Part shown: in pieces, positions 18,472 to 28,539 of the stretch
How the letters are laid out: every line of letters begins with the position of its first letter
Numbering within the stretch: position 1 is the first letter of the stretch
NCBI RefSeq assembly: GCF_021391675.1
Contig: NZ_CP090096.1
Coordinates: 372,001-436,000, forward strand
Direction of reading: 5' to 3'
Length of the DNA stretch: 64,000 nt
Source: Neorhizobium galegae
GTDB taxonomy: Bacteria; Pseudomonadota; Alphaproteobacteria; Rhizobiales; Rhizobiaceae
Program-made: the position numbers and the translations under genes
Notes under the pieces: model-generated
Seen by the model: the letters and a program-made list of their open reading frames with translations, nothing else
The model's database searches: none
What the model was told of the DNA's origin: nothing

Positions 18472-21400
18472 TTACTTGTTCTTGGCCAGCAGTTCCTTGA
18501 CCAGGGCGTCGGTGATCTTGCCGTTCGGCTCCTGGCCGACCGAGGTCTGGAAGGCCTTGATGGCGGTCACGGTCTTGGCGCCCATCTTGCCGTCGGCGGT
18601 GCCGGCGTCGAAACCGCTCTTGTTGAGGATCGCCTGGATGTTGCGGATCGCCTTTTCCATGTCGACCGAAGCCGTGGTGAGTGGCTTGCCGGAAGCCCAT
18701 TCGTCCGGGAGATTGACGGAGTTGGCCTTCGGGTCGAGCGGCTTCACCTTCCACTGGTCCGCCTTGGCGCGAGCGCTTTCGAGCTGTTCCTTGCGCATGG
18801 CGTTGGCCACTTCGTCGCGCTTCTGGGCGGCGTCCTTGTCGCCTCCCTTGGCCGCGACCGCGAACCACTTGTAGGATTCCTCGAGATCCTGCTTCACGCC
18901 GTTGCCGCGGGCAAGCAGGATGGCGAGGTTGAACTGGCTGTCGGCGACGCCGAAGTCGGCGGCCTTGCCGAACCAGGAGACGGCTGCGGCATAGTCCGGC
19001 TGGCCGGCGGCACCCGAAGCCTGGAGCACCGCGAGATTGTGCATGGCGCTGGCATTGCCGGCGTCGGCGGCCTGCTTGTAATAAGTCATCGCCTTGGTCA
19101 GGTCGCGGGAAACGCCCGTGCCCTTTTCGAAGAGATTGGCGAGCCGGTATTGCGCCGGTACCAGGCCCCGGTCGGCGGCGAGCTTGTACCAGTTGGCGGC
19201 CTCCGAGAGATCGCTCTTCACACCCTTTCCGTCGGTGAAACGAGCGCCGATCTCGAAAAGCGCGTTCGGGTCGCCGGCAGCGGCCGCGTCGGCAAGCGAC
19301 TTCGGTTCGATGCCGACTGGAACCACGATCGCGGCCTGAGCATCGGCCTTGGGCATGGCGGCGAAGGTATTCTGGGCCGGAAGCGGGTTGCCGGCCGGCT
19401 CCATCACGGAGGGCTGGCCCGTTGCCGGGCGCGGATCGGTCAGATGGTTCGCCATTGCCGGAGCTGGCGCTTGTTCGACGGGTCGCGTCGGCGCGGCTGC
19501 GATATCCGCGTCGCTTTCGGCGCCGTCCGTCGCAGCCTGATCCTCGACAGTCGGAATCCCGTTGCTGCCGCTCATATTGGCCGGTGCTGCCGGCCGGGCA
19601 GGGGTCTCGATCGTCGGGGCCGGTGCCGCGGGAGCCTTCGTGCCGCTTGTCAGCGTCTTGGCGAGCGGCATCGCCATCAGCACCAGAAGCACGGCGCCGA
19701 CGGCCATCAAGATCGGACGGCGATGCTGCGAAAGCATGGCGCCGAAACCCTTGTTGGCGGACGCCTTGGCGGCTTTCCGCAGGTCCTTGGAAGGCGAACC
19801 GCCCTGCGAAGGGTCGGCTTCCTGGGCAGCGGCCTTGGCGGCGCGGCGGGCGGCCGCGATATAGTCGGCGCGTTCCGCGGCGCTCGTCCGGTCGGTGTCG
19901 AATTCACCGGCGACCTGGCTGGCACGAACCCGCTCGAGGATCTTCTTGACGTCGGGTGCGCCGGAGCCTGGCTCCAGAAGGTCGTTTTCGCGATCCGCCG
20001 GCAGCACGTCGGAGGGGTCAAGTGGCGGCGTCGGCTCGATGACGGTGCGGCCACCCTTCGGAGCCTCGGCCTTGCCGCCGGGCAGGAAGCGGCGGGAAAG
20101 CTCGGTCAGAAGGCTGGTCTTGGCGGCCTTGTCCCTGGTGGGATTGTCCTTGGTGGCGGTTTTCGTGTCGGCATAGTCGGCGCGAAGCACCGTTTCGTCG
20201 GAGGATGTTTCTTCCGGGGCTTTTGCACGGTGACCGAAGGTTGCGGCCGGCTGCTCGTCCGCCTCGGCCTCCGCCAGCTCGTAGCTCATCAGCTCTTCGG
20301 CTGCCGCGACGGAAAGCTGCGCGGCCGCCGGCATGGCCGGGGCGGTGCGGGTTTCGTAACGCGCCGGTTCTTCGTAGTAGCGATCCCGCTCCGCATGAGC
20401 GGAGGCGACAAGCCGTTCTTCCATGCCGTCCAGGCGGTCGGCGATCTGCACCAGCGTGCCGTGCAGCGCTTCGAATGTCTGGTGGGTGCGGTCGTCCGAA
20501 TGCCGGGTCAGGTCTTCGAGGTGGCGAAGGTCGTCCGCAAGCGCCGAAAGTGCCGCCATGTCGGCGGCGACACCCGGCCCGCCTGCCATGCCGTTGCGCG
20601 AATAGGCTTCCACCACCGTCTCGGCGGCCTGGCGGGCAGCCTCGATGATGTATTCGTCATTGGTCGCCATATAGCTTTCGAGCGCCGTCATGCGGTTTTC
20701 GAATTCGGCGGGAAGGGCGCCGGCGCCATGCTGTGGCTGGCTGATCAGCACCGAAAGATGGGCGATCTGGTCTTCGAGACTGCGAAGCGCGCCGTCGTCG
20801 CCGCGCGGCGACGCCGTTGCCTCGTCAAGCCGGGCGGCAATGTCGGTGAGCCGGTCTTCGATCCGCCCGAAGGCGTTTTCGTCGATCGCCGACTGGGCTT
20901 GCGGCTGATAAGCGATTTCCTCGATCCGGCGGGCAAGATAGTCGAGCCGTTCGGCGAGCACGTCACTGACGCTACCCTGTTCCAGGCCGTCGATCTTGCG
21001 GGAAATATCAGCGAGATAGGCGGAAAGCTCTGGGTCCTGGGAAGGTTTCTGGGCCTGTTCCAGGATCAGCGAAAGCTGTTCGAGCCGTTCCTCCAGGCGC
21101 ATCGCGGCCTGTTCGTCGGTCAGTTCCTCGATGCGGCCGGTCAAGGCCTCGATGCGGGCGGACAGCGCTTCGGTCGGATCGAACTGGGCATGGGTCGCCT
21201 GGCTTATCGCATCGATCTGGTCGGCGAGCGCGCTGATCCGGCCGTCCAGCCGCTGCAGGAAGGATTGGTCGATCGAGGCCGAGGCCGAGGCGCGGCTGCC
21301 GGCGGCAATGGCGCGGCTGATCTCGTCCAGCCGCTCGTCCAATGTCGCGAACTGTTCCGCGATGACCGAATCGTTCGGTTGCATGCGCGAGCCGAGCTGT

Positions 21401-22389
21401 TCCATGGCGCTCGCCACCGTGATCAGCTTCTGTTCGAGCGCCCGGATCACCGGGCTGTCGCTCATTTCGCCGAGCTGGCCCTTGATGTCGTCGATACGGT
21501 AGGCGAGCGAGACGAGCTCTTCGCGCAGGGCCGTGGAGTCGAGACCGTGCATGCGATCTTCGAGACCCTGCCAGCGGGTTTCCATCCGCCGAACGGAATC
21601 TTCGCGGGCGAGACCGCCCATGACGGTCCGCAGCTCCTCGAATTCGCTGCGCAGGCCGGCTGCCTCCGGCATTGCCTGGTAGCCGAGCTGGTTGATGCCT
21701 TCGGCAAGCCGGGCAAGATCGCCGCGCAGGTCCTCGGTGAAGTTCTGGTCTTCGGCAATGGATTTGATCGAGCGGATTTCGGAGCGCAGCGCGGTCATCT
21801 CGCGGCCGACGCTTTCGGAAATGTCCTGCTTCAGCTCCTGGCGCAGGCCGACCAGCGCCTGGGCGATATCCCGCATGCCGTTATCGGCTGGCGGTTGCGG
21901 TGCCGGCATGCGCGGCTGTGGGGCCGGTCGGCGCGGTTCTTCGCGGCGCGGTGCGGGCGCGATCGGGCGTGTTTCGGCGTAACGGGGTGCTTCCGCGCGG
22001 ACGGGGGCCTGGCGCGCCGGCGGGCGGTAGGCTTCCGGCGGGCGCAGCTCGGCACGGCGAGGTTCGGCATAACGTGGCTCTTCGCGACGCAGCTCGGGAG
22101 CCCGCGGACGCTCGGGCCTCGCACCACGGTCGCCGCCGGCGTCCAGCATGCGCTGGCGCTCGCGGATCTCGGCAAGCGGATCGTCGGAGACTTGCGGTTC
22201 GCGATAGGCGGCAGCCGGACCCGGCCGGCGCTGCTCGCGTGGATCGGGCGCCTTCGGCGTGCGGGCATCACGCGCCGTACCCGACATCAACCCCTCGATA
22301 CGCGCTTCGAGCCCTTCGATGGTGCGGTTCAACGCATCCAGGGAAGAGCGGTCGCCGGGACGGGAAGGGCTCGATCGTGATCCGTTCAT
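18472..22389 (-). CDS. podJ: PodJ-type cell-pole organising protein
   Basis: A 1305-residue protein with a cytoplasmic N-terminal region that is mostly coiled coil (about residues 1-700), a Pro-rich/basic segment near 80-170, and one membrane helix (about 891-911, PILMAVGAVLLVLMAMPLAKTL). The periplasmic part has a Pro/Ala linker, four Sel1-like repeats (about 1030-1185, e.g. PNALFEIGARFTDGKGVKSDLSEAANWYKLAA) and a C-terminal peptidoglycan-binding domain (about 1245-1305). This order is that of PodJ, which in Caulobacter and Agrobacterium marks the new pole and recruits growth, division and signalling proteins. The N-terminus (MNGSRSSPSRPGDRSSLDAL) agrees with the Agrobacterium-type protein. 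It is transcribed alone. Confidence 0.9.
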   Translation of the reverse strand: MNGSRSSPSRPGDRSSLDALNRTIEGLEARIEGLMSGTARDARTPKAPDPREQRRPGPAAAYREPQVSDDPLAEIRERQRMLDAGGDRGARPERPRAPELRREEPRYAEPRRAELRPPEAYRPPARQAPVRAEAPRYAETRPIAPAPRREEPRRPAPQPRMPAPQPPADNGMRDIAQALVGLRQELKQDISESVGREMTALRSEIRSIKSIAEDQNFTEDLRGDLARLAEGINQLGYQAMPEAAGLRSEFEELRTVMGGLAREDSVRRMETRWQGLEDRMHGLDSTALREELVSLAYRIDDIKGQLGEMSDSPVIRALEQKLITVASAMEQLGSRMQPNDSVIAEQFATLDERLDEISRAIAAGSRASASASIDQSFLQRLDGRISALADQIDAISQATHAQFDPTEALSARIEALTGRIEELTDEQAAMRLEERLEQLSLILEQAQKPSQDPELSAYLADISRKIDGLEQGSVSDVLAERLDYLARRIEEIAYQPQAQSAIDENAFGRIEDRLTDIAARLDEATASPRGDDGALRSLEDQIAHLSVLISQPQHGAGALPAEFENRMTALESYMATNDEYIIEAARQAAETVVEAYSRNGMAGGPGVAADMAALSALADDLRHLEDLTRHSDDRTHQTFEALHGTLVQIADRLDGMEERLVASAHAERDRYYEEPARYETRTAPAMPAAAQLSVAAAEELMSYELAEAEADEQPAATFGHRAKAPEETSSDETVLRADYADTKTATKDNPTRDKAAKTSLLTELSRRFLPGGKAEAPKGGRTVIEPTPPLDPSDVLPADRENDLLEPGSGAPDVKKILERVRASQVAGEFDTDRTSAAERADYIAAARRAAKAAAQEADPSQGGSPSKDLRKAAKASANKGFGAMLSQHRRPILMAVGAVLLVLMAMPLAKTLTSGTKAPAAPAPTIETPARPAAPANMSGSNGIPTVEDQAATDGAESDADIAAAPTRPVEQAPAPAMANHLTDPRPATGQPSVMEPAGNPLPAQNTFAAMPKADAQAAIVVPVGIEPKSLADAAAAGDPNALFEIGARFTDGKGVKSDLSEAANWYKLAADRGLVPAQYRLANLFEKGTGVSRDLTKAMTYYKQAADAGNASAMHNLAVLQASGAAGQPDYAAAVSWFGKAADFGVADSQFNLAILLARGNGVKQDLEESYKWFAVAAKGGDKDAAQKRDEVANAMRKEQLESARAKADQWKVKPLDPKANSVNLPDEWASGKPLTTASVDMEKAIRNIQAILNKSGFDAGTADGKMGAKTVTAIKAFQTSVGQEPNGKITDALVKELLAKNK

Positions 22390-22881
22390 GTGCTCGCTCG
22401 TTTCGACGTTGTACCTGCCGGCTCTCGTAACGACCTTGTTTCAGGGGATACGGAATTCCCGCCAATCAGCCATATATTAGAGATGCCTTACGCAGGACTT
22501 GCCATTTCAGCGGACGCGGGACATCTTGAGGTAAATGGACTGCGTCGCCAGAGAGCCCACTATTTCCTTAAACGTAGTAAACAAGTCGTTAACCCGGCCG
22601 AAAATTTTAACCTTTTCGACGCGCTCGGTGCCCTTTGCGGTGATGACGTTCCGCCTGCCGGCTCTATCTTCCGGCTTTCCCATCCAGCTTCGCAACTGTT
22701 CGACCCGTTAAGACTGTGCCCGGGACGGAGGAATGGCTACGGTGGAGATCGTTAAAGTTCCGAGCGCACGTAATTGACGTTTACGCGAACGTCAATTATT
22801 TGTGGTAGAAAGAATGCGGATCCTGCCGTGAGCCGAAGGCCCCGGTGCGATCCATCGACGAGGATTTGGAGGAAGCTCGAC
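22390..22881. other. 492-bp intergenic region between podJ and the acyl-CoA dehydrogenase
   Basis: The two flanking genes are divergent, so both promoters lie here. No convincing gene is present. On the podJ side, several TTAA/GTTAAC half-sites cluster at about 22573-22612, but none has the exact TTAA-N7-TTAA spacing of a CtrA box. On the dehydrogenase side is a strong palindrome at 22771-22798, and GGAGGAAG at 22868-22875 is the ribosome-binding site. Confidence 0.6.
22771..22798. promoter_or_regulatory. Perfect 11-bp inverted repeat, probable operator of the fatty-acid genes
   Basis: TAATTGACGTT and AACGTCAATTA are exact reverse complements separated by TACGCG. It ends 83 nt before the acyl-CoA dehydrogenase start. 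Long palindromes built on ACGTnnACG-like cores are used by MerR-type regulators of acyl-CoA and branched-chain acid degradation genes in proteobacteria. Assignment to that class here is inference. Confidence 0.7.
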
Positions 22882-24675
22882 ATGCCAGTGTACAAGGCCC
22901 CGGTAAACGACACGCTTTTCATTCTCAACGACGTGCTGGGCCTTGAGCGCTACGGCAATCTGCCGGGCTTTGCCGATGCCACTCCCGACATGCTGGAAGC
23001 GATCATCGGGGAGGCCGCCAAGGTGGCCGAGGATGTGCTCTTTCCGCTGAACCTTTCCGGCGACCAGGAAGGCTGCACCCGCCATGACGATGGCACGGTC
23101 TCGGTGCCGAAGGGCTTCAAGCAGGCCTATGACCAGTATTGCCAGGCCGGCTGGATCGGTCTTGCCGTGCCGGAAGAATTCGGCGGCCAGGGCCTGCCCT
23201 ATACGCTGCATGCCGCCGTCGGCGAATACATGTCGTCGGCCAACATGTCGCTGATGATGTATCCGGGCCTGACCCAGGGCGCGATCGCCGCGATCCTCGT
23301 GCATGGTTCCGACGAGCAGAAGAAGACGTACCTGCCGAAAATGGTCGCCGGTACCTGGTCGGGCACCATGAACCTCACCGAACCGCACTGCGGCACCGAT
23401 CTCGGCCTTCTGCGTTCGAAGGCGGTGCCTCAAGGCGATGGCTCCTACAAGATTTCCGGCCAGAAGATCTTCATCTCCGCCGGCGAACACGGCATGACCG
23501 ACAATATCGTCCATCTGGTGCTTGCCCGCATCGAAGGCGCGCCCGAGGGCACCAAGGGCATCTCGCTCTTCATCGTCCCGAAGTTCATGGTCAATGCCGA
23601 CGGATCGCTGGGCAAGCGCAACGGCGCCACCTGCGGTGCGATCGAACACAAGATGGGCATCCACGGCAACTCCACCTGCGTCATGAACTATGACGAGGCG
23701 ACCGGTTACCTGATCGGCGCGGAGAACAAGGGCCTTGCGGCCATGTTCGTGATGATGAACGAAGCCCGCCTCGGCGTCGGCCTGCAGGGGCTTTCGATCG
23801 CCGAGACGGCCTATCAGAATGCTGTCGCCTACGCCCGCGAGCGCATTCAGGGCCGCTCGCTCTCCGGTACCAAGGCGCCGGACAAAAAAGCCGACCCGAT
23901 CATCGTTCATCCGGATATCCGCCGCTCGCTGATGACCATCCGCGCCTTCAACGAGGCCGGCCGCGCCTTCCTGCTGTGGACCGCCCTGAAATCCGACATC
24001 GCCCACCGATCGCCGGATGCGGCAGAGCGCCAGAACGCCGACGATCTCCTCGGCCTGGCGACCCCGATCCTCAAGGGTGTGATGACCGACAAGGGTTTCG
24101 AGCATGCGGTCATGGCCCAGCAGGTCTTCGGCGGGCACGGCTATATCGAGGAACACGGCATGAGCCAGTATGTTCGCGATGCCCGCATCACGATGATCTA
24201 CGAAGGCGCCAACGGCATCCAGGCGCTCGACCTCGTCGGCCGCAAGCTGGCGCTCAACGGCGGCCGCGCGGTGATGGCGATGTTCAAGGAGATCGGCGAT
24301 TTCTGCGAGGAGAACCGCGCCGACGAGGATATGGCGCCCTTCACCAAGGGTCTCAAGAAGGGCTTGAACGACCTGCAGGCCTCCACCATGTGGTTCATGC
24401 AGAACGCCATGGCCAGGCCCGACAATGCCGGCGCCGGCTCGACCGACTACATGCACCTCTTCGGGATCGTGACACTCGGTTACATGTGGGCCAAGATGGC
24501 GAAAGCCGCCCAGACCGGGCTTGCCGCCGGCGACGCCCGCGCCGACTACCTGAAGAACAAGCTGGTGACGGCGAAGTTCTTCATGGAAAAGATCATGCCG
24601 GAAACCGCGATGCGCAAAGTCCGCATCGAAGCCGGCGCCGACAGCGTGATGGAACTGGCCGCCGAAGCGTTTTGA
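22882..24675 (+). CDS. Acyl-CoA dehydrogenase (long C-terminal form)
   Basis: A 597-residue FAD enzyme that introduces the alpha-beta double bond in acyl-CoA, the first step of beta-oxidation. Length and the start (PVYKAPVNDTLFILNDVL) fit the FadE/DmdC-like subfamily with an extra C-terminal domain. Signatures are NLTEPHCGTDLGLL and KISGQKIFISAGEHGM (FAD/substrate binding) and QVFGGHGYIEEHGMSQYVRDARITMIYEGANGIQ with the catalytic Glu in YEG. The ATG at 22882 has a GGAGGAAG site. First of three beta-oxidation genes on this strand, behind an operator-like palindrome. Confidence 0.94.
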   Translation: MPVYKAPVNDTLFILNDVLGLERYGNLPGFADATPDMLEAIIGEAAKVAEDVLFPLNLSGDQEGCTRHDDGTVSVPKGFKQAYDQYCQAGWIGLAVPEEFGGQGLPYTLHAAVGEYMSSANMSLMMYPGLTQGAIAAILVHGSDEQKKTYLPKMVAGTWSGTMNLTEPHCGTDLGLLRSKAVPQGDGSYKISGQKIFISAGEHGMTDNIVHLVLARIEGAPEGTKGISLFIVPKFMVNADGSLGKRNGATCGAIEHKMGIHGNSTCVMNYDEATGYLIGAENKGLAAMFVMMNEARLGVGLQGLSIAETAYQNAVAYARERIQGRSLSGTKAPDKKADPIIVHPDIRRSLMTIRAFNEAGRAFLLWTALKSDIAHRSPDAAERQNADDLLGLATPILKGVMTDKGFEHAVMAQQVFGGHGYIEEHGMSQYVRDARITMIYEGANGIQALDLVGRKLALNGGRAVMAMFKEIGDFCEENRADEDMAPFTKGLKKGLNDLQASTMWFMQNAMARPDNAGAGSTDYMHLFGIVTLGYMWAKMAKAAQTGLAAGDARADYLKNKLVTAKFFMEKIMPETAMRKVRIEAGADSVMELAAEAF

Positions 24676-24690
24676 TTTGCGCCGACGCGC

Positions 24691-24740
24691 TCCCTCCCCC
24701 TGTGGGGAGGGCTGGGGAGGGGTCTTCCCTCCCATGTCTG
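24691..24740. repeat. Intergenic palindromic repeat between fadE-like and fadA genes
   Basis: CCCTCCCC, loop CTGT, GGGGAGGG (24692-24711), followed by a second imperfect C/G run to about 24740. This is a short relative of the C-rich palindromic units dispersed in rhizobial intergenic space. It could form a hairpin in the polycistronic message. Confidence 0.6.
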
Positions 24741-24782
24741 AGATTTGAGGCAATATAAATTGCCACCCAGGGAGATGACACC

Positions 24783-25991
<1,209 letters not shown>

Positions 25992-26000
25992 GGGGGGAGC

Positions 26001-26123
26001 CCCCCTCATCCGCCTGCCGGCACCTTCTCCCCGAGGGGAGAAGAGGAATTGCTGCAACGCCTCTGATCCTCCTCTCCCCTCGGGGAGAGGGTGGCCGAGC
26101 GAAGCGGAGGCCGGGTGAGGGGG
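26001..26123. repeat. RIME/RUP-type intergenic repeat between fadA and fadB
   Basis: An imperfect inverted repeat. Left arm features are CCCCCTCATCCG and CTTCTCCCCGAGGGGAGAAG (26021-26042). Right arm features are CCTCTCCCCTCGGGGAGAGG followed by GTGGCCGAGCGAAGCGGAGG and CCGGGTGAGGGGG. Each arm contains its own short hairpin. The wording GGCCGAGCGAAGCGGAGGCC is typical of the mosaic elements dispersed through Rhizobium and Agrobacterium chromosomes. Confidence 0.8.
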
Positions 26124-26166
26124 CGGTTCTGAACACCAGAGAATTCAAGGGAAGAGGAATCCCATC

Positions 26167-28383
26167 ATGAGCACCTACAAGAACTTCACCGTCGAAACCG
26201 ACGCAGACGGCATCGCTCTCGTCACCTGGGACATGCCGGACAAATCCATGAACGTCTTCACCATGGAGGTGATGGACGAGATCGAGGCGATCGTCGACGC
26301 GACCGTTGCCGATGCGGCCGTCAAGGGCGTCGTCTTCACCTCCGGCAAGTCGTCCTTCTCGGGCGGCGCCGATCTCACCATGATCAAGTCGATGTTCTCG
26401 ATGCTCGCCGAGGAACAGGCCAGGGACCCCGCGACCGCCGCGCAAAAACTCTTCGATGCCGCGGGCCGCATGTCCTGGCTGTGGCGCAAGGTCGAGACCA
26501 ACGGCAAGCCTTGGGTTTCGGCGATCAACGGCACCTGCATGGGCGGCGCGTTCGAACTGTCGCTCGCCTGCCACGGCCGCGTCGCCGCCAATTCCAAGTC
26601 GGTCAAGATTGCCCTGCCGGAAGTCAAGGTCGGCATCTTCCCGGGCGCCGGCGGCACCCAGCGCGTGCCGCGGCTGGCCAATGCCCAGGATGCCCTGCAG
26701 ATGATGACCACCGGCTCGTCGCTGACCGCCCAGCGTGCCAAGGCCATGGGCCTCGTGCACCAGGTCGTCGAGCCCGCCGAGCTGATCAACGCCGCCAAAC
26801 AGATGATCAAGGACGGCCTGAAGCCGGTCGCCCCCTGGGACGAAAAGGGTTTCAAGGTCCCCGGCGGCGGCATCTGGACGCCGGCTGCCGCCCAGCTCTG
26901 GCCGGCCGCCCCCGCCATCCTGCGCCGCGAAAGCGCCGGCAATTATCCGGGCGCGCTCGCCATCCTGAAATGCGTCTATGAAGGCCTGCAGCTTCCCTTC
27001 GATACGGGCTTGAAGGTCGAGCAGCGCTATTTCACCGAGATCCTGCGCACCACCGAAGCGTTTTCGATGATCCGCTCGCTGTTCGTCTCGATGCAGGAGC
27101 TCGGCAAGGGCGCCCGCCGCCCGGCAGGTGTGCCCAAGACGGAGTTCTCCAAGATCGGCATCGTCGGCGCCGGCTTCATGGGCGCCTCGATCGCCTATGT
27201 GACGGCCGCCGCCGGCATTCCCGTCACCCTCATCGACCGCGACCAGGAAGCTGCCGACAAGGGCAAGGCCCATTCCGAAAAGCTGGTGGCCGATCAGGTC
27301 GGCAAGGGCCGGATGACCAAGGAGGAGGGCGAAAAGCTTCTCGCGCTGATCACCCCCACCCCGGATTACCAGGCGCTGTCGGACGCAAGCCTGGTCGTCG
27401 AGGCGGTGTTCGAGGATCGCGCGGTCAAGAAGGCGGTCATCGAGGCGGTCGAAGCGGTCATCCCGCAAACCACCATCTTCGCCTCCAACACCTCGACCCT
27501 GCCGATCACCGGCCTTGCCGAGAATTCGAAGCGTTCCGACCAGTTCATCGGCGTGCATTTCTTCTCGCCGGTCGAGAAGATGATGCTGACCGAGGTCATC
27601 CTCGGCGAAAAATCGGGAGACAAGGCGCTGGCCGTGGCGCTCGATTTCGTCGCCGCGATCAAGAAGACCCCGATCGTCGTCAACGACACCCGCGGCTTTT
27701 ATGTCAACCGCTGCGTCTTCCGGTATATCAACGAAGCCTATGACATGCTGATCGAAGGCGTGCCGGCGGCGATGATCGAAAATGCCGCAAAAATGGCTGG
27801 CATGCCGGTCGGCCCGCTGTCGCTCAACGACGAGGTCGCCGTCGATCTGTCCCAGAAGATCATGAAGGCCTCGATCGCCGATCTCGGCCCCAATGCCGTC
27901 AAGCCGGAGCACATGGCGCTCGTCGACCAGATGGTCGACGTGTTCGACCGCCGCGGCCGCAAGAATTTGAAGGGCTTTTACGAATACCCGCCAAAGCCCG
28001 CCAAGAAATTCCTCTGGCCCGAGCTGAAGACCCTCTATCCGCAGAAAAAGGCTGACGAGGTGGATGTCACCGTCCTGAAACAGCGCCTGCTGGTAACGAT
28101 CGCGCTCGAAGCCGCCCGCACCGTGGAAGAAGGCATCGTCACCGATCCGCGCGAAGCCGACGTCGGCTCCATCCTCGGCTTCGGCTTCGCCCCCTATACC
28201 GGCGGCACGCTTTCCTACATCGACGGCATGGGCGTGAAGACGTTTGTGGAACTGTGCGAAAGGTTAGCAGCAAGCTACGGCCCGCACTTCAAGCCGACGC
28301 CGCTCTTGAAGGACATGGCGGCGAAGGGCGAGACGTTTTACGGGCGGTTTGATCCGTATGGAAAGGTGGGGAAGGCGGCGTGA
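26167..28383 (+). CDS. fadB: Bifunctional enoyl-CoA hydratase / 3-hydroxyacyl-CoA dehydrogenase
   Basis: A 738-residue fusion performing the hydration and second oxidation of beta-oxidation. Residues ~1-300 are a crotonase domain (oxyanion segment SSFSGGADLTM, and CMGGAFELSLACHGRVA with PEVKVGIFPGAGGTQ). From about 330 comes an NAD-binding Rossmann domain (IGIVGAGFMGASIAY). The dehydrogenase motif IGVHFFSPVEKMMLTEVI and the Asn/His-type segment NDTRGFYVNRCVFRYINEAY follow, then the paired C-terminal domains. It follows fadA in an operon-like array. Immediately downstream the base composition changes sharply. Confidence 0.95.
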   Translation: MSTYKNFTVETDADGIALVTWDMPDKSMNVFTMEVMDEIEAIVDATVADAAVKGVVFTSGKSSFSGGADLTMIKSMFSMLAEEQARDPATAAQKLFDAAGRMSWLWRKVETNGKPWVSAINGTCMGGAFELSLACHGRVAANSKSVKIALPEVKVGIFPGAGGTQRVPRLANAQDALQMMTTGSSLTAQRAKAMGLVHQVVEPAELINAAKQMIKDGLKPVAPWDEKGFKVPGGGIWTPAAAQLWPAAPAILRRESAGNYPGALAILKCVYEGLQLPFDTGLKVEQRYFTEILRTTEAFSMIRSLFVSMQELGKGARRPAGVPKTEFSKIGIVGAGFMGASIAYVTAAAGIPVTLIDRDQEAADKGKAHSEKLVADQVGKGRMTKEEGEKLLALITPTPDYQALSDASLVVEAVFEDRAVKKAVIEAVEAVIPQTTIFASNTSTLPITGLAENSKRSDQFIGVHFFSPVEKMMLTEVILGEKSGDKALAVALDFVAAIKKTPIVVNDTRGFYVNRCVFRYINEAYDMLIEGVPAAMIENAAKMAGMPVGPLSLNDEVAVDLSQKIMKASIADLGPNAVKPEHMALVDQMVDVFDRRGRKNLKGFYEYPPKPAKKFLWPELKTLYPQKKADEVDVTVLKQRLLVTIALEAARTVEEGIVTDPREADVGSILGFGFAPYTGGTLSYIDGMGVKTFVELCERLAASYGPHFKPTPLLKDMAAKGETFYGRFDPYGKVGKAA

Positions 28384-28489
28384 GGCTGCCTTCTTGGGCG
28401 TATCGATAGGCGATCATACTCCGATACCCAATTGCAGATTTAGCGGATTGGACTATGGGTAAAACCGTTGGCCTCGAATAAGAAAACGA

Positions 28490-28517
28490 TTGTGTTCTCC
28501 GAGTGCGCAATTAATAA
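28490..28517 (+). promoter_or_regulatory. Possible promoter of the ParA-SIR2 pair
   Basis: TTGTGT (28490-28495) and TAATAA (28512-28517) with a 16-nt spacer lie about 20 nt before the preferred ParA start. The surrounding AT-rich sequence makes chance matches likely. Confidence 0.3.
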
Positions 28518-28539
28518 TAGCAATTCCGTGGAGAGCCGT

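Noticed and set aside
19039..22380. A very long open frame on the plus strand (over 1100 codons) opposite podJ
   Set aside because: It is the antisense shadow of a high-G+C coding region; it lacks family motifs and a ribosome-binding site, while the podJ frame has clear domains.
22560..22615. CtrA boxes in the podJ promoter region
   Set aside because: TTAA and GTTAAC half-sites are present, but no pair has the required 7-nt spacing; too weak to list as a site.
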